This document shows, in pieces, positions 1 to 7,362 of a stretch of DNA of 35,386 bases. The stretch is taken from assembly GCA_022450565.1 (NCBI GenBank), contig JAKUOP010000009.1, positions 1 through 35,386 of the forward strand, given 5' to 3'. A program made the position numbers and the translations under genes. Positions within the stretch are counted from its first letter, which is position 1. Each line of letters starts with the position of its first letter. The notes below the pieces were generated by a model. It had not been told where the DNA came from. It searched no databases and saw only the letters and a program-made list of their open reading frames with translations. Source of the DNA: Candidatus Nitrosopelagicus sp. (GTDB lineage Archaea > Thermoproteota > Nitrososphaeria > Nitrososphaerales > Nitrosopumilaceae).

Positions 1-318
1 GTTTAGACCGTCGTGAGACAGGTCGGTCTCTGCCTGATGGAAGCGTCGCTGTGTGAGGGGAAGTTGCTCATAGTACGAGAGGAACAGAGCAGCGTGGCCA
101 CTGGTCTACCGGTTGTCCGACAGGGCAGGCCGGGCAGCTAAGCCATTTAGGTTAAGTGCTGAAAGCATCTAAGCACGAAGCCTATCCTGAGACATCACAG
201 CGTTACATTAGTTGAAGGTTCGCAGAAGAAGACTGCGTTGATAGAATGGACGTGTAGATCACAAGCTTCGGCGAGTGGTGAGCGTGCCATTACTAATAGA
301 CCAAAACATCGGTACGGC
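1..318 (+). rRNA. 23S ribosomal RNA, 3' end (partial)
   Basis: The window opens inside the 3' part of large-subunit rRNA. The universally conserved sarcin-ricin loop AGTACGAGAGGAAC lies at 72-85. The domain VI segment around 150-185 (GGTTAAGTGCTGAAAGCATC and the following CTAAGCACGAAGCC) is also diagnostic. The exact 3' end cannot be read; by comparison with the usual 23S terminus after the ACTAATAGACC segment it falls near 305-320. No 5S rRNA gene follows, which agrees with the unlinked 5S genes usual in Thaumarchaeota. Base composition drops from balanced to strongly AT-rich just past the gene. Confidence 0.95.
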
Positions 319-460
319 CACAAACATAGAGACTATGCATGACAAATCATTTTTAATTCACTTAGTGGACACTATACACGACTATTCTCCATTCTTATAA
401 TGTAGAATAATATATTTCAATTTCTAAGCATTAGCTGTAACTAATAATTTTTACATATTA

Positions 461-507
461 TTAGGTAAAACTAAGTAAAAATTATAAAAAAACTTAGGAA
501 AACCTAA
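461..507. promoter_or_regulatory. Two similar palindromic elements upstream of the promoter
   Basis: TTAGGTAAAACTAAG (461-475) and TTAGGAAAACCTAA (494-507) resemble each other. The second is a perfect inverted repeat, TTAGG/CCTAA around AAAA. They lie just before a TATA-like box (about 517-525) of the gene starting at 548. They could be regulator sites or RNA hairpins; this is inference, and AT-rich sequence makes chance palindromes common. Confidence 0.3.
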
Positions 508-516
508 AAAAAATAA

Positions 517-526
517 GCTTTAAAAT
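517..526 (+). promoter_or_regulatory. TATA-like box for the gene at 548
   Basis: GCTTTAAAAT is centred about 26 bp before the ATG at 548. That is the spacing expected for an archaeal leaderless transcript. Confidence 0.5.
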
Positions 527-547
527 GTAATAATTACAATACAGTGC

Positions 548-853
548 ATGACAACAAAAGAAACAGAAAAACAATCCACATGGAACAGGTTTTGGTCCTG
601 GTATGAAAGGCATGTAACAGAGTCATTGATTTTGACTGCCTTCATAATCTACATACAGATTCCTCATATGATTTGGAATGCTGATTTGTATTTGGAAACG
701 GGAATGGTTAGCAGAGTACATCCTGTATTAGATTTTTTCATGTACGGTGTTGATTTAATTGAGATATTTCCAATGATCAATATTGGATTTTTAATCTATT
801 GCACAGTACGTAAAAAACGAAAACAGTCAATAAAGATTAAAACAAAAAAATAG
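548..853 (+). CDS. Small two-span membrane protein, unknown function
   Basis: I do not recognise this 101-residue protein. Residues about 25-45 (ESLILTAFIIYIQIPHMIW) and about 62-87 (FFMYGVDLIEIF through MINIGFLIYCTV) are hydrophobic and read as two membrane segments. The N-terminus is polar and Trp-rich, and the tail is a strongly basic run (RKKRKQSIKIKTKK), so both ends are probably cytoplasmic by the positive-inside rule. The ATG at 548 has a well-placed TATA box upstream and no obvious Shine-Dalgarno, consistent with a leaderless mRNA. It stands alone between the rRNA trailer and a convergent MEMO gene whose stop is one base away. The hydrophobic segments and the good promoter support a real gene. 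Confidence 0.7.
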   Translation: MTTKETEKQSTWNRFWSWYERHVTESLILTAFIIYIQIPHMIWNADLYLETGMVSRVHPVLDFFMYGVDLIEIFPMINIGFLIYCTVRKKRKQSIKIKTKK

Positions 854-854
854 A

Positions 855-1688
855 TTAAATAAATTTTATTGAGCCATATCCAACAACTGATTTTTTGTTT
901 CCAACAATATCACCACTAGTTGCATATGCCAATAATTCCCCTTTTTTAGAACCCAAATTTTTACATGCAATCATAGTTGCGGCAATAGCACCATAGCCGC
1001 ATGCACTGACATGTTTTTCGGCTAATGTTTCATAGAAACGATTTACATCCAATTTCAAAATCGGCTCGATTAGTAACATATCCTGTTTGTGTGCAAAATC
1101 ATTTTCCTCATAGTGAGTAAAATCAGATGAGCCAATTATCATAGTTTTTTTAGATTTTGCAATATTAGATATAGCATTTCCCACTTCTGTTGCAGCGTCA
1201 ATATCTTGTTTGGCCATTATGATAGGTAGTATTTTCAGATTGCTTGGAAAAATTTCTTGTAAAAATGGAATTTGGACTTCCAAAGAATGATCCTTAGAAT
1301 GTGAGAAATAATCCTGATCAATGCCATCTGCTAGATTGATCAGTTCATTAGAGGATTCACTGTCAACCTCAGAAATTCCCAATGGTGTCTCCCATTTTGC
1401 ATCACTCATTGTAGCTATTTTACTTCCAATCGCCCAGTGATTGGGACCTATTATTACAGCCAAATCAAACTGCTGGGACGAAATTTCATAATAGGAATGT
1501 GATGCAATAGGACCTGAATACATGTAACCAGCATGAGGGCAAACTACTCCAAAGACCTGCTCAATGCTTTTTTTTGGGGGATTGTTGTTTGGTCCAAATT
1601 TATGCGTAAAACAATTCTGAACCGTCTGATTTAATTCATCAGAATCGTCTGGATAAAAAGAGCCAGCAACTACAGGTTTCCTAATCAT
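855..1688 (-). CDS. MEMO family protein (AmmeMemoRadiSam system protein B-like)
   Basis: This 277-residue protein matches the MEMO1 family throughout, at normal length. Family motifs in order are the N-terminal RKPVVAGSFYP, PHAGYMYSG (His52), GPNHW (His84), DHSLEVQIPFLQ (His134), SSDFTHY (His192) and CGYGAI (Cys230). The two His of the PHAG and GPNH motifs and the late Cys correspond to the metal-binding triad of human MEMO, which resembles a class III extradiol dioxygenase site. In many prokaryotes MEMO is linked to an AMMECR1 protein and a radical SAM enzyme; neither partner is visible here. The upstream same-strand neighbour (1726-2031) ends 37 bp before the ATG, so the two may be co-transcribed. 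The biochemical reaction in archaea is not known. Confidence 0.92.
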   Translation of the reverse strand: MIRKPVVAGSFYPDDSDELNQTVQNCFTHKFGPNNNPPKKSIEQVFGVVCPHAGYMYSGPIASHSYYEISSQQFDLAVIIGPNHWAIGSKIATMSDAKWETPLGISEVDSESSNELINLADGIDQDYFSHSKDHSLEVQIPFLQEIFPSNLKILPIIMAKQDIDAATEVGNAISNIAKSKKTMIIGSSDFTHYEENDFAHKQDMLLIEPILKLDVNRFYETLAEKHVSACGYGAIAATMIACKNLGSKKGELLAYATSGDIVGNKKSVVGYGSIKFI

Positions 1689-1725
1689 GAATAATAATAT
1701 CTAATCTATATGATAAGAATTAATC

Positions 1726-2031
1726 TCATGCATCAGGATTATTTTTCATGAAATTTCTTAATGCAACTTTTAATGCCAATGTTTCAATTTTCATATGCTT
1801 TTCCCCTGCAATGAAAAAATCAGTGACATCTGAATTTACCAAAATTGAGCTAGCACCATCCTCCATCTCTATCTTAGCAGATGAACCATGAGTTAGAACA
1901 TCATTCAGCTCTAACAGATCATTGTGTCTTAGGTACAACGTTTTTTCATCGTCTTCATGTATAATCCATGTAAATCTACAGCCTTTCTCACCAGGCAAAT
2001 ATGGTGTATCTATTCTGAATTCGTCAGCCAA
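1726..2031 (-). CDS. Conserved-looking hypothetical protein
   Basis: This soluble 101-residue protein of unknown function has no signal peptide or membrane segment. It is rich in beta-forming sequence (GCRFTWIIHEDDEKTLYLRH), followed by a probable C-terminal helix that ends KVALRNFMKNNPDA. The only plausible start is TTG at 2031: the frame is closed by a stop three codons upstream, and the next in-frame ATG lies deep inside. It precedes the MEMO gene on the same strand by 37 bp and may share its transcript. Upstream lies a divergent membrane-protein gene starting at 2144. I cannot name a family. Confidence 0.7.
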   Translation of the reverse strand: MADEFRIDTPYLPGEKGCRFTWIIHEDDEKTLYLRHNDLLELNDVLTHGSSAKIEMEDGASSILVNSDVTDFFIAGEKHMKIETLALKVALRNFMKNNPDA

Positions 2032-2143
2032 TGTATGTTAAAAATACTCTTAGTTGAAAAGGCTTTTTCAAAATTTTCTCAATTTGTGTGTAATTAGCAA
2101 TCTCTCTCTTTAAAAAAGGCTGATCATAAATTATGTTGGGACA

Positions 2144-2701
2144 TTGGATATTCTGCAGCTTGCCGAAGAAAACTTTCTTATCACTTTTGCAATAGTATTT
2201 GGGGTTGGTTTGTTGCAGGGAGCAATTCTTGCAAGAGGGATTAGGCAGAAATTCCCAAAACTCAAGAAATATGCAAAATGTGTTTCAATAATTTTATTAA
2301 TATTATTTGTAATTAATGCGGCAGGTAACATAACAAAATTTGCAGAGCCATCAAAGGTTGAAATGAATGATTTTGTAGTACCTGAAACACCTGAAGGTAT
2401 TTTTAATTTATTAATTGATTTTCTTGGATTAAATGCAGGCTTTCTTGCCATAGTAGGAATTTTTGTTACCGTTACACTAATTCTTATTTTTAGATTTGCA
2501 CACATTAATTCTGTTTCTCGTTATTTTATATTTACAATTAGTATAATCGTTCTAATTGTTGCAATGTTGGGTAAATTTACAGATTATGTACCTACAGCTT
2601 TTCAAATAATTCTATATGCATTTTATCAGTTTGGTTTAACAATTGGAATGTTTGTTGTAATGAGGAGAAAAGAATCAGATCCGCTTGATGAAATTCAATG
2701 A
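2144..2701 (+). CDS. Multi-span membrane protein, unknown function
   Basis: This 185-residue protein has about five hydrophobic segments: roughly residues 11-30, 42-62, 92-116, 123-145 and 150-173. Short polar loops separate them, and the tail is charged (RRKESDPLDEIQ). A loop rich in Lys and Pro (about 65-90) probably faces the outside. The start is TTG at 2144; no ATG or GTG lies between it and the upstream in-frame stop at 2111. A TATA-like run (CTTTAAAAAA, about 2109-2118) lies about 30 bp before it. The gene is convergent with TFB, with 7 bp between the stops. No transporter or enzyme family is recognisable. Confidence 0.7.
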   Translation: MDILQLAEENFLITFAIVFGVGLLQGAILARGIRQKFPKLKKYAKCVSIILLILFVINAAGNITKFAEPSKVEMNDFVVPETPEGIFNLLIDFLGLNAGFLAIVGIFVTVTLILIFRFAHINSVSRYFIFTISIIVLIVAMLGKFTDYVPTAFQIILYAFYQFGLTIGMFVVMRRKESDPLDEIQ

Positions 2702-2708
2702 TTACTAA

Positions 2709-3605
2709 TTAAAGCAAATCTTTTAGACCAGCACAGCGGTTTCTTATAGTTACCTCAGTTACACCTGATGCTACAGAAATCTCTTTTTGTGTTTTGTTTC
2801 CACCACTTGTGATGCATGCAAGATATAACGCTGCTGCTGCTAATCCCATTGGGTCTTTACCAGCAACCATTCCAATTTTTTTTGCTTTACTCAAAATGTC
2901 AATTGCTTTTCTCTTTGTTTTTTCACCTAAACCAGCAATACTAGCAATCCTTGCAATTCCATTAACTGGGTCAGCAACAGGAATTTTAAGATCTAATTCT
3001 CTAAAAATCAAACGATAACATCTTGCAACATCTTTTCTTCTAATGTTAATTCCATCTGCAACATCATCAAGAGTTCTTGGAGTTTCTGTATCTCTACATC
3101 CAGCATAAACACATGCTGCAACCAATCCTTGTATTGACCTACCCTTAACTAATTTTTTTTCAATTGCTTTACGATAAATATATGCAGATTTTTCAATAAC
3201 TGCATCAGTTAATGATAATTTGTCTTTTAGTTTATCCATCTCGCTAAGTGCTTGTCTAAGATTTCTATCTGTAGACGTATGTGCTTGTGAACGGCTGTCC
3301 CATGTTCTTAATCTTTCAATTGATTTCTTCATTGATGTTGACAGTGGTTTTCCAGTTGCGTCTTTGTTAACAGCACCAATAACTGTTGATAGTCCCATGT
3401 CATGCATTGTAATTGATGTTCCAGCACCCACTCTACTTTTATCAACTCCATCATTTGCAAAGGATCTCCATTCAGGACCATCTGCAGCACCTTTCTCAGT
3501 AACAACTATTCCACAAGTACTACATGCTAACTCACCAGAATTCTCATCTAAAACGAGTGTTGCCTTGTTACATGATGGACAGCGTTGACTATCACTTTTA
3601 TTCAT
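2709..3605 (-). CDS. tfb: Transcription initiation factor IIB (TFB)
   Basis: TFB bridges TATA-bound TBP to RNA polymerase and fixes the transcription start site. The 298-residue protein begins with a zinc ribbon with ligands Cys9, Cys12, Cys28 and Cys31. The B-reader/linker region follows (EWRSFANDG, DKSRVGAGT, GLSTVIG), then two cyclin-like repeats at about 100-190 and 200-298. The second repeat ends in the helix-turn-helix (TQKEISVASGVTEVTIRNR) that reads the BRE. Length and motif order are typical of archaeal TFB. Thaumarchaeota usually carry several TFB paralogues, so this may be one of several. The ATG at 3605 fits the family N-terminus. It is divergent from the Dps-like ferritin gene, with a 185 bp shared promoter region. 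Confidence 0.97.
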   Translation of the reverse strand: MNKSDSQRCPSCNKATLVLDENSGELACSTCGIVVTEKGAADGPEWRSFANDGVDKSRVGAGTSITMHDMGLSTVIGAVNKDATGKPLSTSMKKSIERLRTWDSRSQAHTSTDRNLRQALSEMDKLKDKLSLTDAVIEKSAYIYRKAIEKKLVKGRSIQGLVAACVYAGCRDTETPRTLDDVADGINIRRKDVARCYRLIFRELDLKIPVADPVNGIARIASIAGLGEKTKRKAIDILSKAKKIGMVAGKDPMGLAAAALYLACITSGGNKTQKEISVASGVTEVTIRNRCAGLKDLL

Positions 3606-3768
3606 AATACACTATATTGTTCATTTTTGGCTTATTACGCTTTTCGATTGTTTCTTAGGGTGTTTGGTGTGTAGGCGTAGCTAATTCTGCATTACAAGAC
3701 TTTAGAATATCTAATTCTCACTGTGTGAAACAAGAATTTATTCTAACGTTTTACTAAATCTTTTTAAC

Positions 3769-3786
3769 AGCAATTGTATGATTGCT
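3769..3786. promoter_or_regulatory. Inverted repeat in the ferritin promoter (candidate operator)
   Basis: AGCAAT-N6-ATTGCT is a perfect 6+6 inverted repeat. It lies between a TATA-like run (about 3757-3768, ending TTTTTAAC) and the ATG at 3791, where bound repressor would block transcription initiation. A role in iron or redox control is inference from the gene it precedes. Confidence 0.4.
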
Positions 3787-3790
3787 TACA

Positions 3791-4372
3791 ATGGTTAAAT
3801 CAAAAAAAATTAATGTTGTTGGTGTAGAGGTTCTTAAAAAAAATGGGCTAGACGTTGACAAACTCATTAAACTATTAGTTACAAATGCCTCTGTAGAATT
3901 TACGGCATACTATTATTTTACAAACCTTCGAATGCATTGCACTGGTTTAGACGGCGAAGGAGTAAAGGGAATTATAGAAGACGCACGTCTTGAAGATCTA
4001 AGTCATTTTGAATCCTGTATTGAGAGAATCTTTCAGTTAGGTGGAAGCCTTCCAAATGATGCACAGGCATTCATCAAGATGTCTGGATGTGAATTTTTAC
4101 AGCTACCAAAAAATCCAACTGATATGAAGGCAATCTTAGAGAAATGCCTAAAGGCAGAACAAGGTGCAATTGTGAACTGGAACAAAGTCTGTAAAATGAC
4201 TTTTGATAAGGATCCAGCAACATACGATATTGCTAAAGATATTCTAATGGAAGAGATAGAACATGAGAGTTGGTTCTTAGAATTACTATACGGTCGTCCT
4301 TCAGGTCATATGAGGAGAAAATTCCCCGGTGAAAGACCACATACACAAAAACACTCAAGATCATTAGGATAA
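3791..4372 (+). CDS. Dps-like (DPSL) ferritin-fold protein
   Basis: This four-helix ferritin-like protein of 193 residues is probably a Dps-like peroxide and iron-detoxifying mini-ferritin. Metal-ligand motifs are visible: Glu36 (SVEFTAYYY), RLEDLSHFES (Glu68/Asp69...His72), Glu123 (KAEQGAIVNW) and EEIEHESWF (Glu155-x-x-His158). Cysteines 100, 119 and 134 lie where archaeal DPSL proteins carry a conserved cysteine pair near the di-iron site. The C-terminal tail is basic and His-rich (MRRKFPGERPHTQKHSR), as in Dps tails that bind DNA. The ATG at 3791 is preferred over a TTG three codons upstream because of its distance from the TATA box. A palindrome just before the start suggests repressor control. 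Confidence 0.88.
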   Translation: MVKSKKINVVGVEVLKKNGLDVDKLIKLLVTNASVEFTAYYYFTNLRMHCTGLDGEGVKGIIEDARLEDLSHFESCIERIFQLGGSLPNDAQAFIKMSGCEFLQLPKNPTDMKAILEKCLKAEQGAIVNWNKVCKMTFDKDPATYDIAKDILMEEIEHESWFLELLYGRPSGHMRRKFPGERPHTQKHSRSLG

Positions 4373-4382
4373 CTGCATTTCA

Positions 4383-5897
4383 TCAAGACTGTTTTTTTAG
4401 AACAATTCCACTAACGTCTTTTGTAAACTGTTTATTCACATCTAACAAACAATATGCATATTGTGTATTTTGTAATGATGGATACATTATACTGTCTCTA
4501 TTAGTACTATGCATCAAACCTATTCCATGTCCTAGTTCATGCGTCATAATTTTTTCTACTGTATCAACATGATATAGTTGGAAGTTTCCATCACAGCCAT
4601 ATCCACCTAACGCAACCTCTACAACACCTTTCCCTAAATTGGCATGTCCTAAGACATTTTCACCAAGACTTCTCACAACCCATGTTACCCACAAATTTGC
4701 TTCAGACTTGGATTCAGTCCTAACAAAATTGATTTTCACGTCATATCCATTTTCTGCTTTTAGTGTTCGTCCCTCCCAATAGGCAAACGAATTATTTAAT
4801 GTGCTCACATGATCTAATGGAAGTCCCTTGGGCTGCTCATTAACATATACCTTGTAAGTTAGAAGAAATGTTTCATTATTTGTTGTATATGTAGGGCTGG
4901 GAAAACTATCAGTTCCCATTTTTAGCTGTTGTTCAAAATTCCATTTATGATAATCTCGCATGAATTTCTTTATTACATCCCCACTTGGATTTGGATATTC
5001 TATGTAACGTGTGTCATTTTCTATTGTTTTAATAATTCTATCTAGATACCTTTCAAATTCCCAAAGATTCCTGTCTAAAACTAGCTGTTCCTCTTTAGTA
5101 ATCTCTCCCTTCTCTGGAATTTCAATTACAATTATACCATTTTCAATCATGTAATAAATTCCAGATAAAAAATCTTGATCAGTTATTTCATTTGCCGCCC
5201 ACCATCCAGCATTATTTTTTATCCATGATGGCAGTGTTGACGAATTATCCTTGGTTTCTTTTACATCATCTATTTTTATTATGCTATTCTTGATTAAAAA
5301 CTGTAAAGATGAAATAAATTCTGTATCAGTAATTTTATTATCAGCCCACCATCCAGCACTGTTCTTAACCCAATCAGGAACTACCTCAACTTTTGCAACT
5401 TGGTGAATTTTTGGACCGGCGACTTCATTATAGGGATATCTTACAATAACCTTCTCTGCAAATTCCATATAATTTTCTGCAATGTGATTCTCAGGAGAAA
5501 TTTCATACGCACTCGAAAAATATTTGTGAGCTTGTTTGTACTCACCGAAATTTCCAAATCCAACACCCACTCCAAGTAATGCGATTAGATTATCTGGATC
5601 AGTCGCTAGAACATTCTTAAATTCAAGAATCGAGTTTTTGTGTCGATCTAAATTACTTAATGCAGTGCCTTTCAACAATAATGTTTTAGTGTCATTAGGT
5701 GAGATTTCAAGAATTTTATCAAACGTAACTATTGCCTGAGCATATTCACCTAAGAAAAAATGCTCTTGACCAATCTGAAACAATTCTGGAATATCTAGAA
5801 CATCATCTGCAGACGCACTCTGATTTAATGATGACGTAAACAGTATAGAGAACAGCATAGAAATTATAATGATATTCGCTCTACGATTTTGTTTCAT
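4383..5897 (-). CDS. Secreted TPR/metzincin-type zinc metalloprotease
   Basis: The 504-residue protein begins with a signal peptide (hydrophobic core about 8-22; likely cleavage after SASA, residue 30). Three TPR-like units follow (about 33-150). Then come two copies of a module containing NSAGWWADNKITD (about 180-192) and NNAGWWAANEITD (about 229-241), each followed by a hydrophobic FLIKNSII- or MIENGII-type stretch. The C-terminal domain carries the metzincin zinc site HELGHGIGLMHS (His453, Glu454, His457, His463) and a Met-turn SIMYP (Met471), as in matrixin-like (M10) proteases. The active site is complete. It probably acts on the cell surface or outside. ATG at 5897 was chosen; a GTG precedes it by one codon. 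The combination of TPR, AGWWA repeats and protease is unusual. Confidence 0.85.
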   Translation of the reverse strand: MKQNRRANIIIISMLFSILFTSSLNQSASADDVLDIPELFQIGQEHFFLGEYAQAIVTFDKILEISPNDTKTLLLKGTALSNLDRHKNSILEFKNVLATDPDNLIALLGVGVGFGNFGEYKQAHKYFSSAYEISPENHIAENYMEFAEKVIVRYPYNEVAGPKIHQVAKVEVVPDWVKNSAGWWADNKITDTEFISSLQFLIKNSIIKIDDVKETKDNSSTLPSWIKNNAGWWAANEITDQDFLSGIYYMIENGIIVIEIPEKGEITKEEQLVLDRNLWEFERYLDRIIKTIENDTRYIEYPNPSGDVIKKFMRDYHKWNFEQQLKMGTDSFPSPTYTTNNETFLLTYKVYVNEQPKGLPLDHVSTLNNSFAYWEGRTLKAENGYDVKINFVRTESKSEANLWVTWVVRSLGENVLGHANLGKGVVEVALGGYGCDGNFQLYHVDTVEKIMTHELGHGIGLMHSTNRDSIMYPSLQNTQYAYCLLDVNKQFTKDVSGIVLKKQS

Positions 5898-5981
5898 CAC
5901 TTTTTTCTTGTTATACTAGATTAAAATATAACTACAGTTTCCTAAGTGAAAATTTAACAATGGTAAAAAGTAGGAAGATGT

Positions 5982-6356
5982 ATGTATAATTTATCAAAAT
6001 TTGAAATGATAAAGCAGCAATTGACTGATTTACAAACTGAAATTTTATCTCTTGATACACAAGGAAAAGAAGTACCAGAGTTAATTGAAAAGACTAATGT
6101 CCTTAGAGAAAATGAATTACTGAAAAAACTTGTTGAAAAACAGTCACTTTTAGTTGAATTCTACAAGTCTTATGTTGAAATTCTAGAAGAATTACTATCA
6201 AAATCTAATACGTCAAAACCAAAACCCCGAAAACCAACTAAAACTAAAAAAATACAAAAAACCAGATCAACTAAGAAAAAGATTGTCAAGAGAAAACCGA
6301 TTAAGAGAAAAAATTCAAGTAAACGTAAAACTAAGAAAAAAAGAAAATCTCGTTAA
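5982..6356 (+). CDS. Coiled-coil protein with long Lys/Arg-rich tail
   Basis: This 124-residue protein has no recognised family. Residues about 5-74 are predicted helical with coiled-coil character (repeated Leu/Ile/Glu/Lys, for example LLKKLVEKQSLLVEF). Residues about 78-124 are almost entirely Lys, Arg, Thr, Ser and Pro, with KPKPRKPTK near the start and KRKTKKKRKSR at the end. Such a tail resembles those of histone H1-like or ribosome-associated proteins and suggests nucleic-acid binding; that is inference. The tail is A-rich in DNA and could have expanded by slippage. It is divergent from the metalloprotease gene and convergent with biotin ligase, with 3 bp between stops. Confidence 0.72.
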   Translation: MYNLSKFEMIKQQLTDLQTEILSLDTQGKEVPELIEKTNVLRENELLKKLVEKQSLLVEFYKSYVEILEELLSKSNTSKPKPRKPTKTKKIQKTRSTKKKIVKRKPIKRKNSSKRKTKKKRKSR

Positions 6357-6359
6357 TGA

Positions 6360-7358
6360 TCAACCTAAACTTACATCACCTACAAAGATTCTCTCATTTC
6401 CAGATTTTGTTTTAATTATTAACGCACCCTCATCATCAATTTTTTTTGCGTGACCGGAAATAATTCCTTTGTTTGTATTAATTTTTACCCGTTTTTCAAA
6501 CATATCGGTTCGGTTGGACCATTTTTTGATAATCTCATTCTTTTTTCTTTTTGTTAAATTATCTAATACATATTCTAGTTCAATTAAAAATTGATTAAAT
6601 AATTTCTTTTTGTTAACTTTATCCTGAATTTTGAATAATGATGTCACACCGTAAAAATTTGAACCATCTTTCAAATTTTTTTCCATTTGTGAAGTGTTAA
6701 TTTTGAAATTGATTCCGACACCTAAAACAAAATTTTCTATATTGTTTGCCTGTATACTAGCATCAACAAGCATTCCGGCAACTTTTTTCCCATCGATAGT
6801 TATATCATTTGGCCATTTTACATTGACCTTAATTTTATGAATTTTTTCTATTGCTAGGCATAATGCAAGTGATGAAGCAAGTGGAATAATTGTAGCATTG
6901 GAAATCTCAAATTCTGGTTTTATTATTATCGAAAACCAAAGTCCGCCATCTGGTGAGTACCATTTTCGTTTTAACCTACCTCGTCCATCAACTTGTTTTT
7001 CTGCTATAACAACAGTGCCGTTCTCGTTATTTTTTGTTGCTAATTCCAGTGCAAAATTTTGTGTTGAATTAATTTCATCAAAATAATAGATTCTTTTTCC
7101 AATAAATTTGGTTTCAAGATTTTTAGAAATTTCCCATGGAAGCAATTTATCTGTAGCACTAACAAATTTGTAGCCACGTTTTTGTTTTGACTCAATTACA
7201 TATCCTAGTGACCGAATTTTTTTTATATGCTTCCAAACTGCAACTCTACTAATTTTTAATATGTCACTAAGATCTTGACCTGATAAATATTCTGATTCAT
7301 GTGATTCTAAAAAATTTAAAACTTTGATCAATCCAATGTTATCAAATGATGTAAACAT
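6360..7358 (-). CDS. birA: Biotin operon repressor / biotin-[acetyl-CoA-carboxylase] ligase
   Basis: BirA activates biotin as biotinyl-AMP and attaches it to carrier proteins. In ammonia-oxidizing archaea the expected target is the acetyl-CoA/propionyl-CoA carboxylase of the 3-hydroxypropionate/4-hydroxybutyrate cycle. The 332-residue protein is the two-domain type. An N-terminal winged helix (about 5-65, with SGQDLSDILKISRVAVWKHI) is followed by the catalytic domain. It shows NSTQ (97-100), the biotin-binding loop DGRGRLKRKW (124-133), KWPNDITIDGKKVAGML (181-197) and GVGINF. A small SH3-like C-terminal domain ends the protein. ATG at 7358 is chosen over the preceding TTG. The winged-helix gene 7363-7926 lies 4 bp upstream on the same strand and is almost surely co-transcribed. 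Confidence 0.95.
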   Translation of the reverse strand: MFTSFDNIGLIKVLNFLESHESEYLSGQDLSDILKISRVAVWKHIKKIRSLGYVIESKQKRGYKFVSATDKLLPWEISKNLETKFIGKRIYYFDEINSTQNFALELATKNNENGTVVIAEKQVDGRGRLKRKWYSPDGGLWFSIIIKPEFEISNATIIPLASSLALCLAIEKIHKIKVNVKWPNDITIDGKKVAGMLVDASIQANNIENFVLGVGINFKINTSQMEKNLKDGSNFYGVTSLFKIQDKVNKKKLFNQFLIELEYVLDNLTKRKKNEIIKKWSNRTDMFEKRVKINTNKGIISGHAKKIDDEGALIIKTKSGNERIFVGDVSLG

Positions 7359-7362
7359 CAAA

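Larger units (their letters stand above)
319..547. other. AT-rich rRNA trailer and intergenic region
   Basis: This 229 bp stretch holds the presumed 23S 3' trailer and the promoter of the next small gene. I see no tRNA, no 5S rRNA and no convincing ORF; the longest ATG frame, at 337, is only 21 codons. Two weak hairpins are present, and two short palindromic elements near 461-507 are listed separately. Confidence 0.6.

Noticed and set aside
319-547. 5S rRNA or tRNA after 23S
   Set aside because: The region is AT-rich with no 5S or tRNA features.
2131-2505. Long minus-strand frame opposite the membrane protein
   Set aside because: It lies fully antisense to a good coding frame with membrane-protein composition and has no supported start or homology.
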